This document shows, one piece after another, positions 17,856 through 25,609 of a DNA stretch of 61,898 nucleotides; positions within the stretch are counted from its first letter, which is position 1, and the number at the start of each line of letters is the position of its first letter. The stretch covers positions 1-61,898 of the forward strand of contig MEPR01000037.1 of NCBI GenBank assembly GCA_001769835.1, given 5' to 3'. The DNA comes from Bdellovibrionales bacterium GWB1_55_8. GTDB taxonomy: Bacteria; Bdellovibrionota; UBA1018. A model generated the notes under the pieces. It did no database searches. It saw only the letters and a list, made by a program, of their open reading frames with translations, and was not told where the DNA came from. The translations under genes and the position numbers were made by a program.

Positions 17856-18174
17856 AGCGTTTCTGGCAATTCGAGAGCGAATAAACCATTGCCACGGGGC
17901 GTTCACCGTCCTGGTTGAAATAACCGATAGTGCCTAGATAAACCTGAGCCCGGCAAACATAAGTATTTCTGAAGCTCAGCGCGCCCAGGGCGTCGGCAAC
18001 CTGAGGGTTTGCAGGAAGAACGTTGGCGCTATAGGCGCGTTGCAGGCCGACGGCAGTCCAGACGGTCTGGCGATAATCGGTATCGGCTTTGATCGTGATC
18101 TCACGGGTTTCGAGCGCCAAGGCGCTGGATGATAGTGCGAGAACGAAGAGAGCCAAAACGAATTTCGATTTCAT
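17854..18174 (-). CDS. Small exported protein, unknown
   Basis: A protein of 106 residues. The ATG at 18174, with AGGAG five bases before it, fixes the start seven codons inside the longest open frame. A signal peptide ends near SALA-LETRE. The mature part is about 85 residues, with two cysteines (one in TYVCRAQ, one near the C-terminus in LSNCQ) that could form a disulfide. I recognise no family. It is one of a series of short exported orphans on this strand. Confidence 0.7.
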   Translation of the reverse strand: MKSKFVLALFVLALSSSALALETREITIKADTDYRQTVWTAVGLQRAYSANVLPANPQVADALGALSFRNTYVCRAQVYLGTIGYFNQDGERPVAMVYSLSNCQKR

Positions 18175-18341
18175 AAAAACTCCTGCCTTTGGCAAAAAAA
18201 TGATGGATACCGCGGCAAGCAGTAATGGAAGGCAGGCGCTTGGTCAAGACCGGTTCTGGTCTAGTCAAGCTGAGGGGCTTTTGTAGAACTTAGGTTAACA
18301 TAATATCTATTATCAGACGTTTATGGAGCCTCTGTCATCTG

Positions 18342-18494
18342 TTAGTGAGCGCCGCTGTTAGTGCTCGTGTTTTGAACATCGGGCTGCTTCTGCGCGTCGA
18401 TTGCCCTCCGCGAAACATAGCTGACCGCGAGTGCGATCAGAACTCCTAAGATCGCTGTGCCTATGAGTACCTTTTGATCCCGGGCTTTGTTCAT
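18342..18494 (-). CDS. Small single-pass membrane protein, unknown
   Basis: A protein of 50 residues from the ATG at 18494, which is preceded by GGAAGGCGG. It has a short basic N-terminus, one hydrophobic helix (VLIGTAILGVLIALAVSYV) and a polar Ser/Thr/Asn-rich tail. Upstream in-frame ATGs exist but have no ribosome site. Nothing suggests a function. Confidence 0.55.
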   Translation of the reverse strand: MNKARDQKVLIGTAILGVLIALAVSYVSRRAIDAQKQPDVQNTSTNSGAH

Positions 18495-18619
18495 AATAGC
18501 CGCCTTCCCGCCGAACCCATTCCGGCGAACGAATGAAACTTTCAAACAAGTTACCACAAGTCACATGCTGCTTTCCTGTACTTCGCCCCTCTGCATGCCT
18601 CCATCACAATTGTGTTGGT

Positions 18620-18982
18620 CTAATGAGCGCGTCTGAGCAAGAGATACGTCGCGTTCTCATTGTTGGCATTCCGCTGAACAAGCAGCACGTCGCAATTCTT
18701 CAGCATACGCAGCGGCTGTCTCATCTTTTCAAGATGAGGAACGCCATATTCGATGTTCTCTGCAAATTCTCCGAGCGACTGAATTTCATAAGTTTCAGTC
18801 CTTCCTGACAGGAGCAGCGCCAATCCTGCTAGTTTCGCCGTAATTTGTCGTGGACGCGCTCCCGATTCAAACAAGATAGTGGAATCCCAGATGCCTTCCG
18901 TATTGAATTCGGTATGTGAAATATTGTCACGGTTCTTGTTGTACCAACCGATGACCTTCCACAGGCCGTCGAGTTTATTGCG
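18620..18982 (-). pseudogene. Start-less reading frame, probable 5'-truncated remnant of a small exported protein gene
   Basis: The minus frame is open for 120 codons from just after a TAA at 18985-18983 down to a TAG at 18622-18620. It has coding-like composition (LDGLWKVIGWYNKN, later GLALLLSGRTETYEI and LKNCDVLLVQRN), but there is no ATG, GTG or TTG in its first 35 codons. The first possible start is a TTG at codon 36, which has no signal peptide. The neighbours on both sides are short exported proteins, so I read this as a sibling gene that lost its start and signal sequence. An active gene using the internal TTG (84 residues) is the alternative. Confidence 0.45.
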
Positions 18983-19044
18983 TTATTGTCAACACACGGG
19001 GCGCTTATTCGGCGTTGCCTGTCGTCCCCTCTCCCTCAAAACAA

Positions 19045-19551
19045 TTATCTACGAAACGTGAATTGAAAATTATGACTGCCGTTCATAGGGTCCACCAGCC
19101 AGTTTCCGCGTGTAAGTTCGATGGCCAGTTCCTGACGACAGCTCACGGAAAAACCAGAATTCGTACTTTGAACGAGTACGTTCGTCAGGTCTCGAGCGTA
19201 GAACTCTGCGGCCGCGATATCACCCCTGAGAACACATTGATTCGGCAACACGGTCCCATTCCCGCGATATCCGCAGTCGAAGGCATATTCGAAAGTCCGT
19301 TCTGTTGGATACGCGAAGGATCGGCACTTGTTAATTAACACAACACGGGTTTCCCCTGGAATTCCATGCTCTACCTGCACGCGCACCCGGGTGGCTCGAA
19401 TCGAGTGCGTCTCGCCTGCTGCTTCTTGCTTTTGTTGAAAAGAAATGCGGACGCTGATTCCGTCCACGGATTTCAGGTTGAGTGTATCCGCGCTTGCGAT
19501 AGTTCCGGCGAATATCCCGGTAACAGCCATAATGAATTTTAAAAATTTCAT
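19045..19551 (-). CDS. Exported protein, unknown
   Basis: A protein of 168 residues from the ATG at 19551 (AGGAAAGGG upstream). A signal peptide (MKFLKFIMAVTGIFAGTIASA) precedes DTLNL. The mature chain is beta-rich in appearance and has four cysteines (NKCRSF, AFDCGY, NQCVLR, VSCRQE), suggesting two disulfides in the periplasm. The longer open frame upstream has no supporting ribosome site. No family recognised. It is followed on the same strand by the start-less remnant. Confidence 0.7.
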   Translation of the reverse strand: MKFLKFIMAVTGIFAGTIASADTLNLKSVDGISVRISFQQKQEAAGETHSIRATRVRVQVEHGIPGETRVVLINKCRSFAYPTERTFEYAFDCGYRGNGTVLPNQCVLRGDIAAAEFYARDLTNVLVQSTNSGFSVSCRQELAIELTRGNWLVDPMNGSHNFQFTFRR

Positions 19552-19675
19552 GATTTTCCCTTTCCTGCATGCGCTATAGCGCAACCCATCAGAAGAGCAA
19601 CGTGCCGGTGACTGGATGGTGAAAACGCATGACTGTACCGTCGTCGCGCCTGGGTCAGCTCTGGAGTTCATAAAA

Positions 19676-20155
19676 TCAGAGCTTTCGTTTGTAGACGCAC
19701 TTGAACTCTTCATCGCTCCAAATCCCGAGAATGCCGAAAGGGATTTGCGTCAAATCATGTTCAAAAATGATCACGTCAGAATTGGATCGCTTCTGGCGAA
19801 TTCCCGTAAACTCTCGGATGTAGCCCACAATGGTCAGAGGCTCGGTCAGCGAGTCACTGATTTTTCGTTCAGAGAACTGCGTGCAGGAGACTCTGACAGG
19901 GCCGATATCGCCTTGCCTCCTATGGCAGCCTGAGCTTTCCAGGTAGAAACTTTCACGTCCGAACCGGACAGCGCCGGGTTCCACGATGAGTTCCATCTCC
20001 TTGTCGCAATGATATTGAGAGCCTCCTCCGGAGGCTCTCACAAGCGTGTACGTGCCAGGAAATTTTGCCGAGATTCCCAGAGCTTCGGTTGCTTCATTTG
20101 CAAATACCAAAGAACAGGAAAGGAACACCATGCCGAGAAGGAGAATGAGTCGCAT
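19676..20155 (-). CDS. Exported protein, unknown
   Basis: A protein of 159 residues starting at the ATG at 20155; the signal peptide ends near LVFA-NEATE. The mature chain begins like a lipocalin-type small protein (FPGTYTLVRASGG) and has four cysteines (YHCDKE, SSGCHR, VSCTQF, FKCVYK). No good Shine-Dalgarno is visible, and a TTG twelve codons upstream is a less likely start because it would hide the signal peptide. No family assigned. Confidence 0.65.
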   Translation of the reverse strand: MRLILLLGMVFLSCSLVFANEATEALGISAKFPGTYTLVRASGGGSQYHCDKEMELIVEPGAVRFGRESFYLESSGCHRRQGDIGPVRVSCTQFSERKISDSLTEPLTIVGYIREFTGIRQKRSNSDVIIFEHDLTQIPFGILGIWSDEEFKCVYKRKL

Positions 20156-20216
20156 GGGCAGGTTTTTAGTATATTTTGCGCGGTGTGTCAACGGGTGCGG
20201 TTCGGGGCGTGAATCG

Positions 20217-20474
20217 CTACTCGCATAGGGCTCCCCTATTATCGTGCTGTATTTGTTTGCCGCTGCTCTTCGCAGCTACCTTAGCCGATGCTGTGCATTT
20301 GAGTTTCCGAGCACGGCGGGTGCCTTGGATCTTCGGACTGCTTTCCGATTGCAGAACTGCGTCGGATGTTCGATCGAGGATATCATACGCAGACAGCTCT
20401 CCTTCTCTGGGGCCGTGTGCGAAAGCTGTCGCACATCCGAACAGAAGAGCCATTGAAGCGTGTGATATTTTCAT
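20217..20474 (-). CDS. Small exported protein, unknown
   Basis: A protein of 85 residues with a signal peptide (MKISHASMALLFGCATAFA, then HGPREGE). The mature part is 65 residues, basic in its C-terminal half (RRARKLK, then KVAAKSSGK), with two cysteines. AGAGGC lies upstream of the ATG, a modest ribosome site. It lies divergent to the tandem-repeat protein gene across a 323-base gap. Confidence 0.55.
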   Translation of the reverse strand: MKISHASMALLFGCATAFAHGPREGELSAYDILDRTSDAVLQSESSPKIQGTRRARKLKCTASAKVAAKSSGKQIQHDNRGALCE

Positions 20475-20584
20475 TCGTTGCCTCTGACGGAATTCTCTGT
20501 CTAAAGGGACACCCAGTCAATGTCGCTCAAGAAGGCTGCGAACGCGATAAGGTAAAGACCGTCAGTCTCGCAGCATTTTCAATA

Positions 20585-20672
20585 CTCGACCGATCTGAAT
20601 GGCCGAATATAGGTCATTCAGCCTGGGCGAATCGGACTCGACCCATCTGAATGGCTCTTTTTCAGTCATTCA
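20585..20672. repeat. Two 36-bp direct repeats, each containing an inverted repeat, upstream of the tandem-repeat protein gene
   Basis: Copies lie at 20585-20620 and 20637-20672, start to start 52 bases. Both begin CTCGACC(G/C)ATCTGAATGGC and end GTCATTCA; only the middle eight or nine bases differ. Inside each, TGAATG and CATTCA form a perfect inverted repeat (20596-20620 and 20648-20672). The 52-base period is about five helical turns, so both copies face the same side of the DNA. Paired operator sites or paired RNA hairpins are both possible. Confidence 0.6.
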
Positions 20673-20720
20673 TCGGGGCCGAGTGAACTTTAAACGTAAA
20701 AAATGGGGGTCTTTCCTGGC

Positions 20721-20749
20721 TTGACACGTCGTGTCATTTTCGATAAACA
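20721..20749 (+). promoter_or_regulatory. Promoter with a 15-bp palindromic operator over its -35 box
   Basis: TTGACA at 20721-20726 and TAAACA at 20744-20749 are 17 bases apart, giving a sigma-70-type promoter 48 bases before the repeat protein's ATG. The perfect palindrome TGACACGTCGTGTCA (20722-20736, centre T) covers the -35 box, the usual place for a repressor such as a TetR-type dimer. No regulator gene lies next to it. Confidence 0.6.
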
Positions 20750-20797
20750 ACACTCCCCGATCAATCCGATCGGCGTGATGTGCAATGGAGAAGATTC

Positions 20798-21265
20798 ATG
20801 ACCCGTTCCCTTCTGATGCTGATGTCGACTTCGGCCGCGCTGATCATTTCTTCCATCTCATTTGCAGCCTCCACGGCTTGCATCGATAAAGTGCGCTCAG
20901 ATACCGGATACAATAATGAACGTGCCGCCACGGCTTGTGGCAGAGCTTCCGTTGCCTGCATCGATAAAGTGCGCTCCGACACCGGATACAACAACGAACG
21001 TGCCGCCACCGCATGCTCAGCTGGGGCAACTGTTGAGTGCATTGAAAAAATTCGTTCAGATACGGGCTATAACAACGAGCGCGCTGCAAAAGCGTGTGGG
21101 AGAGCAACGGTTAGCTGCATTGAAAAGGTCCGTTCTGATGCGGGCTATAATTATGAACGAGCCGCCACGGCCTGCTCAGGTGGAGCCACCGTTCCATGCA
21201 TCGAAAAAGTTCGTTCAGATGCAGGGTACAATAACGTTCGTGCCGCTGAGGCCTGCTCTGAATAA
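20798..21265 (+). CDS. Exported protein of five tandem 26/27-residue cysteine repeats
   Basis: A protein of 155 residues from the ATG at 20798 (GGAGAAG just upstream; the GTG six codons earlier overlaps that site). A signal peptide of about 24 residues is followed almost entirely by five repeats of C-I-(D/E)-K-V-R-S-D-(T/A)-G-Y-N-N-E-R-A-A-x-A-C. First cysteines are at 28, 54, 81, 107 and 134, so spacing alternates 26, 27, 26, 27. The linkers alternate too (GRA-type, then SAGA/SGGA-type), meaning the array grew by copying a 53-residue double unit. Each repeat has two cysteines 19 residues apart, suited to one disulfide or to metal or heme binding. I know no function for this repeat. The gene has its own promoter with a palindromic operator and upstream repeats. 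Confidence 0.8.
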   Translation: MTRSLLMLMSTSAALIISSISFAASTACIDKVRSDTGYNNERAATACGRASVACIDKVRSDTGYNNERAATACSAGATVECIEKIRSDTGYNNERAAKACGRATVSCIEKVRSDAGYNYERAATACSGGATVPCIEKVRSDAGYNNVRAAEACSE

Positions 21266-21269
21266 ATGA

Positions 21270-21668
21270 TCAGAGCTCTCCCACGCAGCTCTCGAAGTAC
21301 CACTCCGCGAAAGCGAGGCCGCCATGGCTTGGCTCCTCAACAAGGCCCAGGCGTGCACCCATCCCTTTTCGAACCAGAGTATAGGTTTTAAAGTAAGTCC
21401 TTACTTGCAGAAGTCCCTCTGAACGATAAAAGCCACCCGCGAACTCCAGGCTGCCGTCGTCCCTCAATCCATTCCCTTTGATGCCTCTTGACTGGAGGTA
21501 GTCGATGACTCCTTGATCATGAACGATTAAGGAAAAAGCGACATTTCCCCGGCTTTCCCTTGTTTCATGCACGGTGAGCGCACCGTTATTGCAATCAAGC
21601 AGCACGCGATCCTGCGCGAAAGCTGCGTTTGACGTCACCAGCACGACCATCATCAGTAACGTTTTCAT
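21270..21668 (-). CDS. Small exported protein, unknown
   Basis: A protein of 132 residues with a signal peptide ending near AAFA-QDRVLL. The mature part has two cysteines (LLDCNNG near the start and FESCVGEL at the end), which could tie the termini together. No known domain seen. The gene ends 4 bases from the stop of the convergent tandem-repeat protein gene. Confidence 0.65.
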   Translation of the reverse strand: MKTLLMMVVLVTSNAAFAQDRVLLDCNNGALTVHETRESRGNVAFSLIVHDQGVIDYLQSRGIKGNGLRDDGSLEFAGGFYRSEGLLQVRTYFKTYTLVRKGMGARLGLVEEPSHGGLAFAEWYFESCVGEL

Positions 21669-21730
21669 AACAGGGTCCTAGCACTCAGTCTTCCTGACGC
21701 GTGAGTACTAATCGTAATCTAGGAGCCAGG

Positions 21731-22249
21731 TTAGAAGCGGAAACGGTAATTGTACCCGTTTCGGCTTTCCCAGTTTCCGTGGTCATCCAAGGAAACGGCA
21801 ACAGAAACGTCCCAGAAATTGGGCAATCCATCGCTTCCATACGCATACTGCATCAGCTGCGGGTAATCCTGAAAACGGAATACCTGGGTGGCTGCACAGA
21901 GGTACTGAGCATTGCCGCTGGTATCATGTCCGTATCCGGTGCCCGACAGGGATCGGCATTCGTAGTATCTCGCCTTGGCGTACTGGGCTTTCCCGTTGAG
22001 AGAAATCCAAAATCCGATGTTCTTGTTTTCGGGCTCACGGCTGTTTATTTGAACCCACCGGTAGGAAACGCGAAGGCCGCTGCTTGCGATGTTCCAGCAT
22101 TCCCGTTTAGGCGCCTTCTCGGCCGTGACTTGAACCGGGTGGTCGCTTTGAGTTCCAGCCCAAAGCGGCGAGCACCCGGAAGTATCAACCGCGTGTGAAT
22201 TTATCGAAAACGTAAGCACAGTCAGGAAAAAAAGAATGGTGCGTAACAT
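21731..22249 (-). CDS. Exported cysteine-containing protein, unknown
   Basis: A protein of 172 residues with a signal peptide ending near NSHA-VDTSG. The mature chain holds four cysteines (SGCSPL, RECWNI, YYECRSL, YLCAAT) and many aromatic residues (WNIASSG, RWVQINS, GFWISLN), giving the look of a small disulfide-bonded beta protein. No family recognised. It stands alone, 62 bases from the next minus-strand gene. Confidence 0.7.
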   Translation of the reverse strand: MLRTILFFLTVLTFSINSHAVDTSGCSPLWAGTQSDHPVQVTAEKAPKRECWNIASSGLRVSYRWVQINSREPENKNIGFWISLNGKAQYAKARYYECRSLSGTGYGHDTSGNAQYLCAATQVFRFQDYPQLMQYAYGSDGLPNFWDVSVAVSLDDHGNWESRNGYNYRFRF

Positions 22250-22349
22250 ATATGCGCCGAGTCATACCTGCGAGCGTCTCTGTTCACAACTGTTTTACGG
22301 AAAAGATTTTGTCATGCTTCATTAGCTTGATTCCTGCAGCACAGAGCAT

Positions 22350-22802
22350 ATGGCAAACATTCATGCAATCCGAGCAACGGAAAACCGCGACGAAGCGGAG
22401 GTAAGACAGGCGATCGAGGACTTTGCGCAGGCGTTTCGCGCGAAAGACCTGCAAGGTATTCTGTCCTGTTACGCACCTCGCATCGTCGCATTCGATCTCA
22501 TGCCGCCACTGCAGCACTCAGGAATAGCTGCCTGGCGAACTGTCTGGAAAAAAAGTTTACCGATGATGACAGGCGACATCACGTTCGAGTTCAGTGATCT
22601 GAACATCGATGTCAGTGGCAACCTCGCCGTCTGCCATGGGCTGAACCACTTCATGATGAAGAACGGCGAGGCCGTGGATATGTGGATACGCTGGACAGGT
22701 GCTTTTCGTAAGATTGACGGAAAGTGGCTCGTTACACACGAGCACACTTCGGTCCCGTCTGACATGGATAGCGGCAAGGCGTTGATGGATCTCAAGCCAT
22801 AA
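22350..22802 (+). CDS. SnoaL/DUF4440-type NTF2-fold protein
   Basis: A protein of 150 residues with the pattern of SnoaL-like ketosteroid-isomerase-fold proteins: EVRQAIEDFAQAFRAKDLQGILSCYA at the start, MTGDITFEFSDLNID in the middle and WTGAFRKIDGKWLVTHEH near the end. There is no signal peptide, unlike the neighbours. Such proteins are small-molecule-binding or isomerase-like enzymes of very varied use; no substrate can be named. A hairpin follows the stop. Confidence 0.85.
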   Translation: MANIHAIRATENRDEAEVRQAIEDFAQAFRAKDLQGILSCYAPRIVAFDLMPPLQHSGIAAWRTVWKKSLPMMTGDITFEFSDLNIDVSGNLAVCHGLNHFMMKNGEAVDMWIRWTGAFRKIDGKWLVTHEHTSVPSDMDSGKALMDLKP

Positions 22803-22809
22803 CGAAGGT

Positions 22810-22840
22810 AACTCTGCAGGAGTTCAACCCCCGCAGAGTT
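22810..22840. terminator. Hairpin between convergent genes
   Basis: AACTCTGC (22810-22817) and GCAGAGTT (22833-22840) form a perfect 8-base stem with a 15-base loop, placed between the stops of the SnoaL-like gene and the convergent lipoprotein gene. There is no T-run, so termination efficiency is doubtful. Confidence 0.45.
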
Positions 22841-22848
22841 CGGAGCGA

Positions 22849-23349
22849 TTACTGTTTCGGAACCGGGACACAGGCATCCTTCGCAGCGAGTTTTTCCTGC
22901 GCAGCCGGGTTCTGAACGGTAATGGAACCATTTTCCTTGATGACCTGAACGGGCGCATAGGGAGGGTTCTCAAAGAACGCGCGCGCGCCGTTCATGTCCG
23001 GGCTGACGATCGCTGATACAACACTGACCGGGACCGATGTGCCGTTGCTGTATTGTAGCTCCTGACGAGCCTGATTGAACTCGCCTTCCTGGCAAATTCC
23101 ACGAAAGCTCGTTTCGGAAACTGAAATCAACTCACAAAGGAGCGGCGCGCCAGGTGCGCTGGGCGCACTGCTCGGGTTCTGCTCCGGGACGGCGAAACAG
23201 AAGAATTCTTTGGACGACGATTCGGTGGCGGACATCGTCTGTGCGGTCAAAAGGAAATCTCCTGAGTCGCCATTTGCCGCCATGTTCGAAACGTTTCCAC
23301 ATGCGCTGAGCAGTACTGTGGTCGTCAACAACATCACACTGATCTTCAT
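22849..23349 (-). CDS. Lipoprotein, unknown
   Basis: A protein of 166 residues from the ATG at 23349, preceded by GGAGGT. It has a lipoprotein signal with lipobox LLSAC, so the cysteine at about residue 16 is probably acylated. The mature part has a proline/alanine-rich linker (NPSSAPSAPGAPLLC) and ends DACVPVPKQ. No domain recognised. The upstream eleven codons of open frame lack a ribosome site. Confidence 0.7.
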   Translation of the reverse strand: MKISVMLLTTTVLLSACGNVSNMAANGDSGDFLLTAQTMSATESSSKEFFCFAVPEQNPSSAPSAPGAPLLCELISVSETSFRGICQEGEFNQARQELQYSNGTSVPVSVVSAIVSPDMNGARAFFENPPYAPVQVIKENGSITVQNPAAQEKLAAKDACVPVPKQ

Positions 23350-23464
23350 CTGAACCTCCAAATTATTAGTTCCTGTACGCATAGACGTACGGAGCGGTTA
23401 GACGGTTCAAATATTCGTATTTCGGTATCCCTTTCGAAGGCTTACCAGCGAGCCGACAAGTATT

Positions 23465-24730
23465 TCAAATCGCGAAAACGCCGTCCTTGATGACGGGGAA
23501 CGATTTGCCCGAATCATCGTAAGCGGTGACGGAGATTTCCTCCGAACCGATCATGAAATCGGTATGCAGCAAAGACTGATTGCAGCCCATTTCATCCAGT
23601 TCAGCTTCCGTTTTTCCTTCGCTTCCCTGGATCGCTGTTGGGAAGCCGGATCCGAGTGCAATATGACAGGAAGCGTTCTCATCCAGCAGAATGCTATTAA
23701 ATACTTTTCCCGTTTTGAAGATGGCAGACCCGGAATCCACCAGCGCCACTTCGCCGAGAAAACGCGCTTTGGGATCGATTTTCAGGAACTCGTCCAGCAA
23801 GTGGCTGCCGTATTCGGCCCCGTATTCCGTGAGCGCGCCGTCTTTGAAAACCATCCAGGCGCCGCGGATCTGATCGCCGAGAAGATTGACGGGGCGGGTG
23901 ATCCGCACTTTTCCTTCGGTTTTCCGGTAATCCGGACTGGTGAAGACTTCCTCGGTCGGGAGGTTTGCCATAAAATGATGGCCGCTTTTTGAAACCGAGC
24001 CCCCACCGCTCCACCTGGACTTGGTACTCAGGAAGATATTCAGGTCAGTTCCTGGGCCGCTGAAGTGAAGGCGATTCACTTTACGTTCATTGAGAATCTC
24101 GGTCCGGCGTTTCAGGGACGCTGCATGATCCTGCCAAGCCTTCGACGGGTCTTCCTGATCAAGTTTCAGCATCGGCTTCAACACAGCCCAAAGCTCTTCT
24201 TTGGAAGAGAGCCCAACTTGCCTGGCCCAGCCTTCAGTCGCGGCGGGAGCAATGCACCAATGGAGGCCCCGATTCATGATTTCATTTGTCAGGGGTTTTG
24301 CAGCGGTTCTCTGGGCTTTCACGGTAACGGAATTCCGCTTCTGGTCGATTTCCTTGGCGAGATCCGGGTTATCCATTCCCTCGATTCGAAGGAGACACCA
24401 TTTTTCCCGCGCCATTTGCTCAATACTCGCGCGCTTATAATCCGGGACGTAGTCCAGGTGTTCTTCGGGCTGCAAGCGGCTCCGATTCACCTGGCTTTGC
24501 AGATGATGGAGCTCAAATTCCACGAACTTAGCGCCCATTTTATAGGCTTCCGCTTCGATCGCTGTCGCCAGCTCCCAGTGCACGGACTCCCCGCGAATCA
24601 CCAGGCACTGGCCTGGCTGAAGATTGACACCGGTTTTAAGAAGCATCTGTGCGTATTTTGTATTGAACATGAAATCGATATAACTTGCTGAGGCTTCCAT
24701 GTAAACCGGTTGAAAGCCGATTTCAGACAT
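23465..24730 (-). CDS. M29 family metallo-aminopeptidase (AmpS/aminopeptidase T-like)
   Basis: A protein of 421 residues that removes N-terminal amino acids from peptides in the cytoplasm, using a co-catalytic metal pair. M29 landmarks are present in order: NLPTEEVFTSPD (two glutamates), GEVALVD, LDENASCHIALG with its histidine, and LLHTDFMIG near the C-terminus. No signal peptide. The start is 15 bases from the presumed start of the divergent broken btpA-family gene, leaving almost no promoter space, which suggests the promoter lies inside that decaying gene. Confidence 0.92.
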   Translation of the reverse strand: MSEIGFQPVYMEASASYIDFMFNTKYAQMLLKTGVNLQPGQCLVIRGESVHWELATAIEAEAYKMGAKFVEFELHHLQSQVNRSRLQPEEHLDYVPDYKRASIEQMAREKWCLLRIEGMDNPDLAKEIDQKRNSVTVKAQRTAAKPLTNEIMNRGLHWCIAPAATEGWARQVGLSSKEELWAVLKPMLKLDQEDPSKAWQDHAASLKRRTEILNERKVNRLHFSGPGTDLNIFLSTKSRWSGGGSVSKSGHHFMANLPTEEVFTSPDYRKTEGKVRITRPVNLLGDQIRGAWMVFKDGALTEYGAEYGSHLLDEFLKIDPKARFLGEVALVDSGSAIFKTGKVFNSILLDENASCHIALGSGFPTAIQGSEGKTEAELDEMGCNQSLLHTDFMIGSEEISVTAYDDSGKSFPVIKDGVFAI

Positions 24731-24745
24731 GGGATAGGCTTATTT

Positions 24746-25316
24746 ATGCGGAAAAACGCCGGCATTCGCTCGTTTTCAAAGATTCCACGTCTGATCGGCG
24801 TTATTCAGCTTCCCCCGCTCCCGGGTGCACCGGGAGCTTCCGAATCTGCCACCTTCGCGTTGCAGCATGCCGGCGCCTGGGCGGTCAAAGAGGCGACTCA
24901 ACTCGAAAAAGCCGGATTTGAAGGCGTGATGCTTGAAAATTTTGGAGACGTCCCCCTTCTATCGTGACAAAGTTCCGGCAGAGACTGTTGCCGCGCTCGG
25001 GATCATCACAGCTGCCGTACGCGAGGCCATTCGCCTGCCACTCGGCATCAACGTACTTCGAAATGATGCCCGAGCCGCTCTGGCAGTCGCCGCGGTGGCA
25101 GGTTGCCAGTTCATTCGCGTGAATGTCCTCTCAGGCCTGGCCGCGACAGATCAGGGTTGGATCTAAGGTCATGCGGCTGAACTGCTTCGGGAAAGAAATC
25201 GCATTGCCCCGGAAGTTGCCATCCTCGCTGACGCGCATGTGAAGCACGCCAAGACTTTATCGTCTGATTCGATCGAGCTGGCGATCGAAGACCTGAGCCA
25301 GCGAGGGTTTTCATGA
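24746..25316 (+). pseudogene. Broken BtpA-family gene (frameshift, in-frame stop, lost C-terminus)
   Basis: The first frame reads LIGVIQLPPLPGAPGAS and FEGVMLENFGDVPL, the N-terminal signatures of the BtpA family (TIM barrel; named for photosystem I biogenesis but widespread). At the run of five C near 24952-24956 the frame is lost. One C fewer restores FYRDKVPAETVAALG, then LPLGINVLRNDA and FIRVNVLSG. A TAA at 25164-25166 interrupts TDQGWI-stop-GHAAELLRER, the family continues through ILADAHVKHA, and the frame ends at a TGA about 90 residues short of the normal length. Three separate lesions make a functional product unlikely. Sequencing error could explain the homopolymer frameshift but not the rest. 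Confidence 0.85.
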
Positions 25317-25609
25317 CGGCTCCCCTTTTTTACGCACTAAGTAGCAATATCAGTGCCCGCATGAGAGTGGAGATCCCTTGGTAAATTCCGGCAATTTGTT
25401 GAAGTTTTTGGACCGTCGGAATGATCGAGCGTCAGGTTTCAGGGGGTGTTCAGAGATTCTACACTCAGTCCAGCCTCACTCACCGAGTCGCTCGCGCCCG
25501 TGTTGGATTGGACACATCTTTCGAATAGTATGTCGATCGCTGATAATATGCGTATATCTTCATAAATTCCGCCACGTTCGTGGACGAAGATATTCCTGGG
25601 GGATGAATT
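25317..25609. other. Intergenic stretch with no clear feature
   Basis: The 293 bases between the BtpA remnant and the beta-helix lipoprotein gene hold only short, poorly coding frames. I see no convincing promoter pair, repeat or terminator. The GTG start of the next gene has GGGGGA seven bases upstream. Confidence 0.5.

Noticed and set aside
18620-18874. 84-residue protein starting at an internal TTG
   Set aside because: No ribosome site or signal peptide, and the frame clearly extends further upstream without a start, so a truncated gene is more likely.
20761-21107. Minus-strand open frames across the tandem-repeat gene
   Set aside because: They are repetitive only because the plus-strand gene is; they have no signal peptide or ribosome site.
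20870-21260. CRISPR-like array
   Set aside because: The repeats are in-frame coding repeats of 78-81 bases with no spacers of different sequence and no cas genes.
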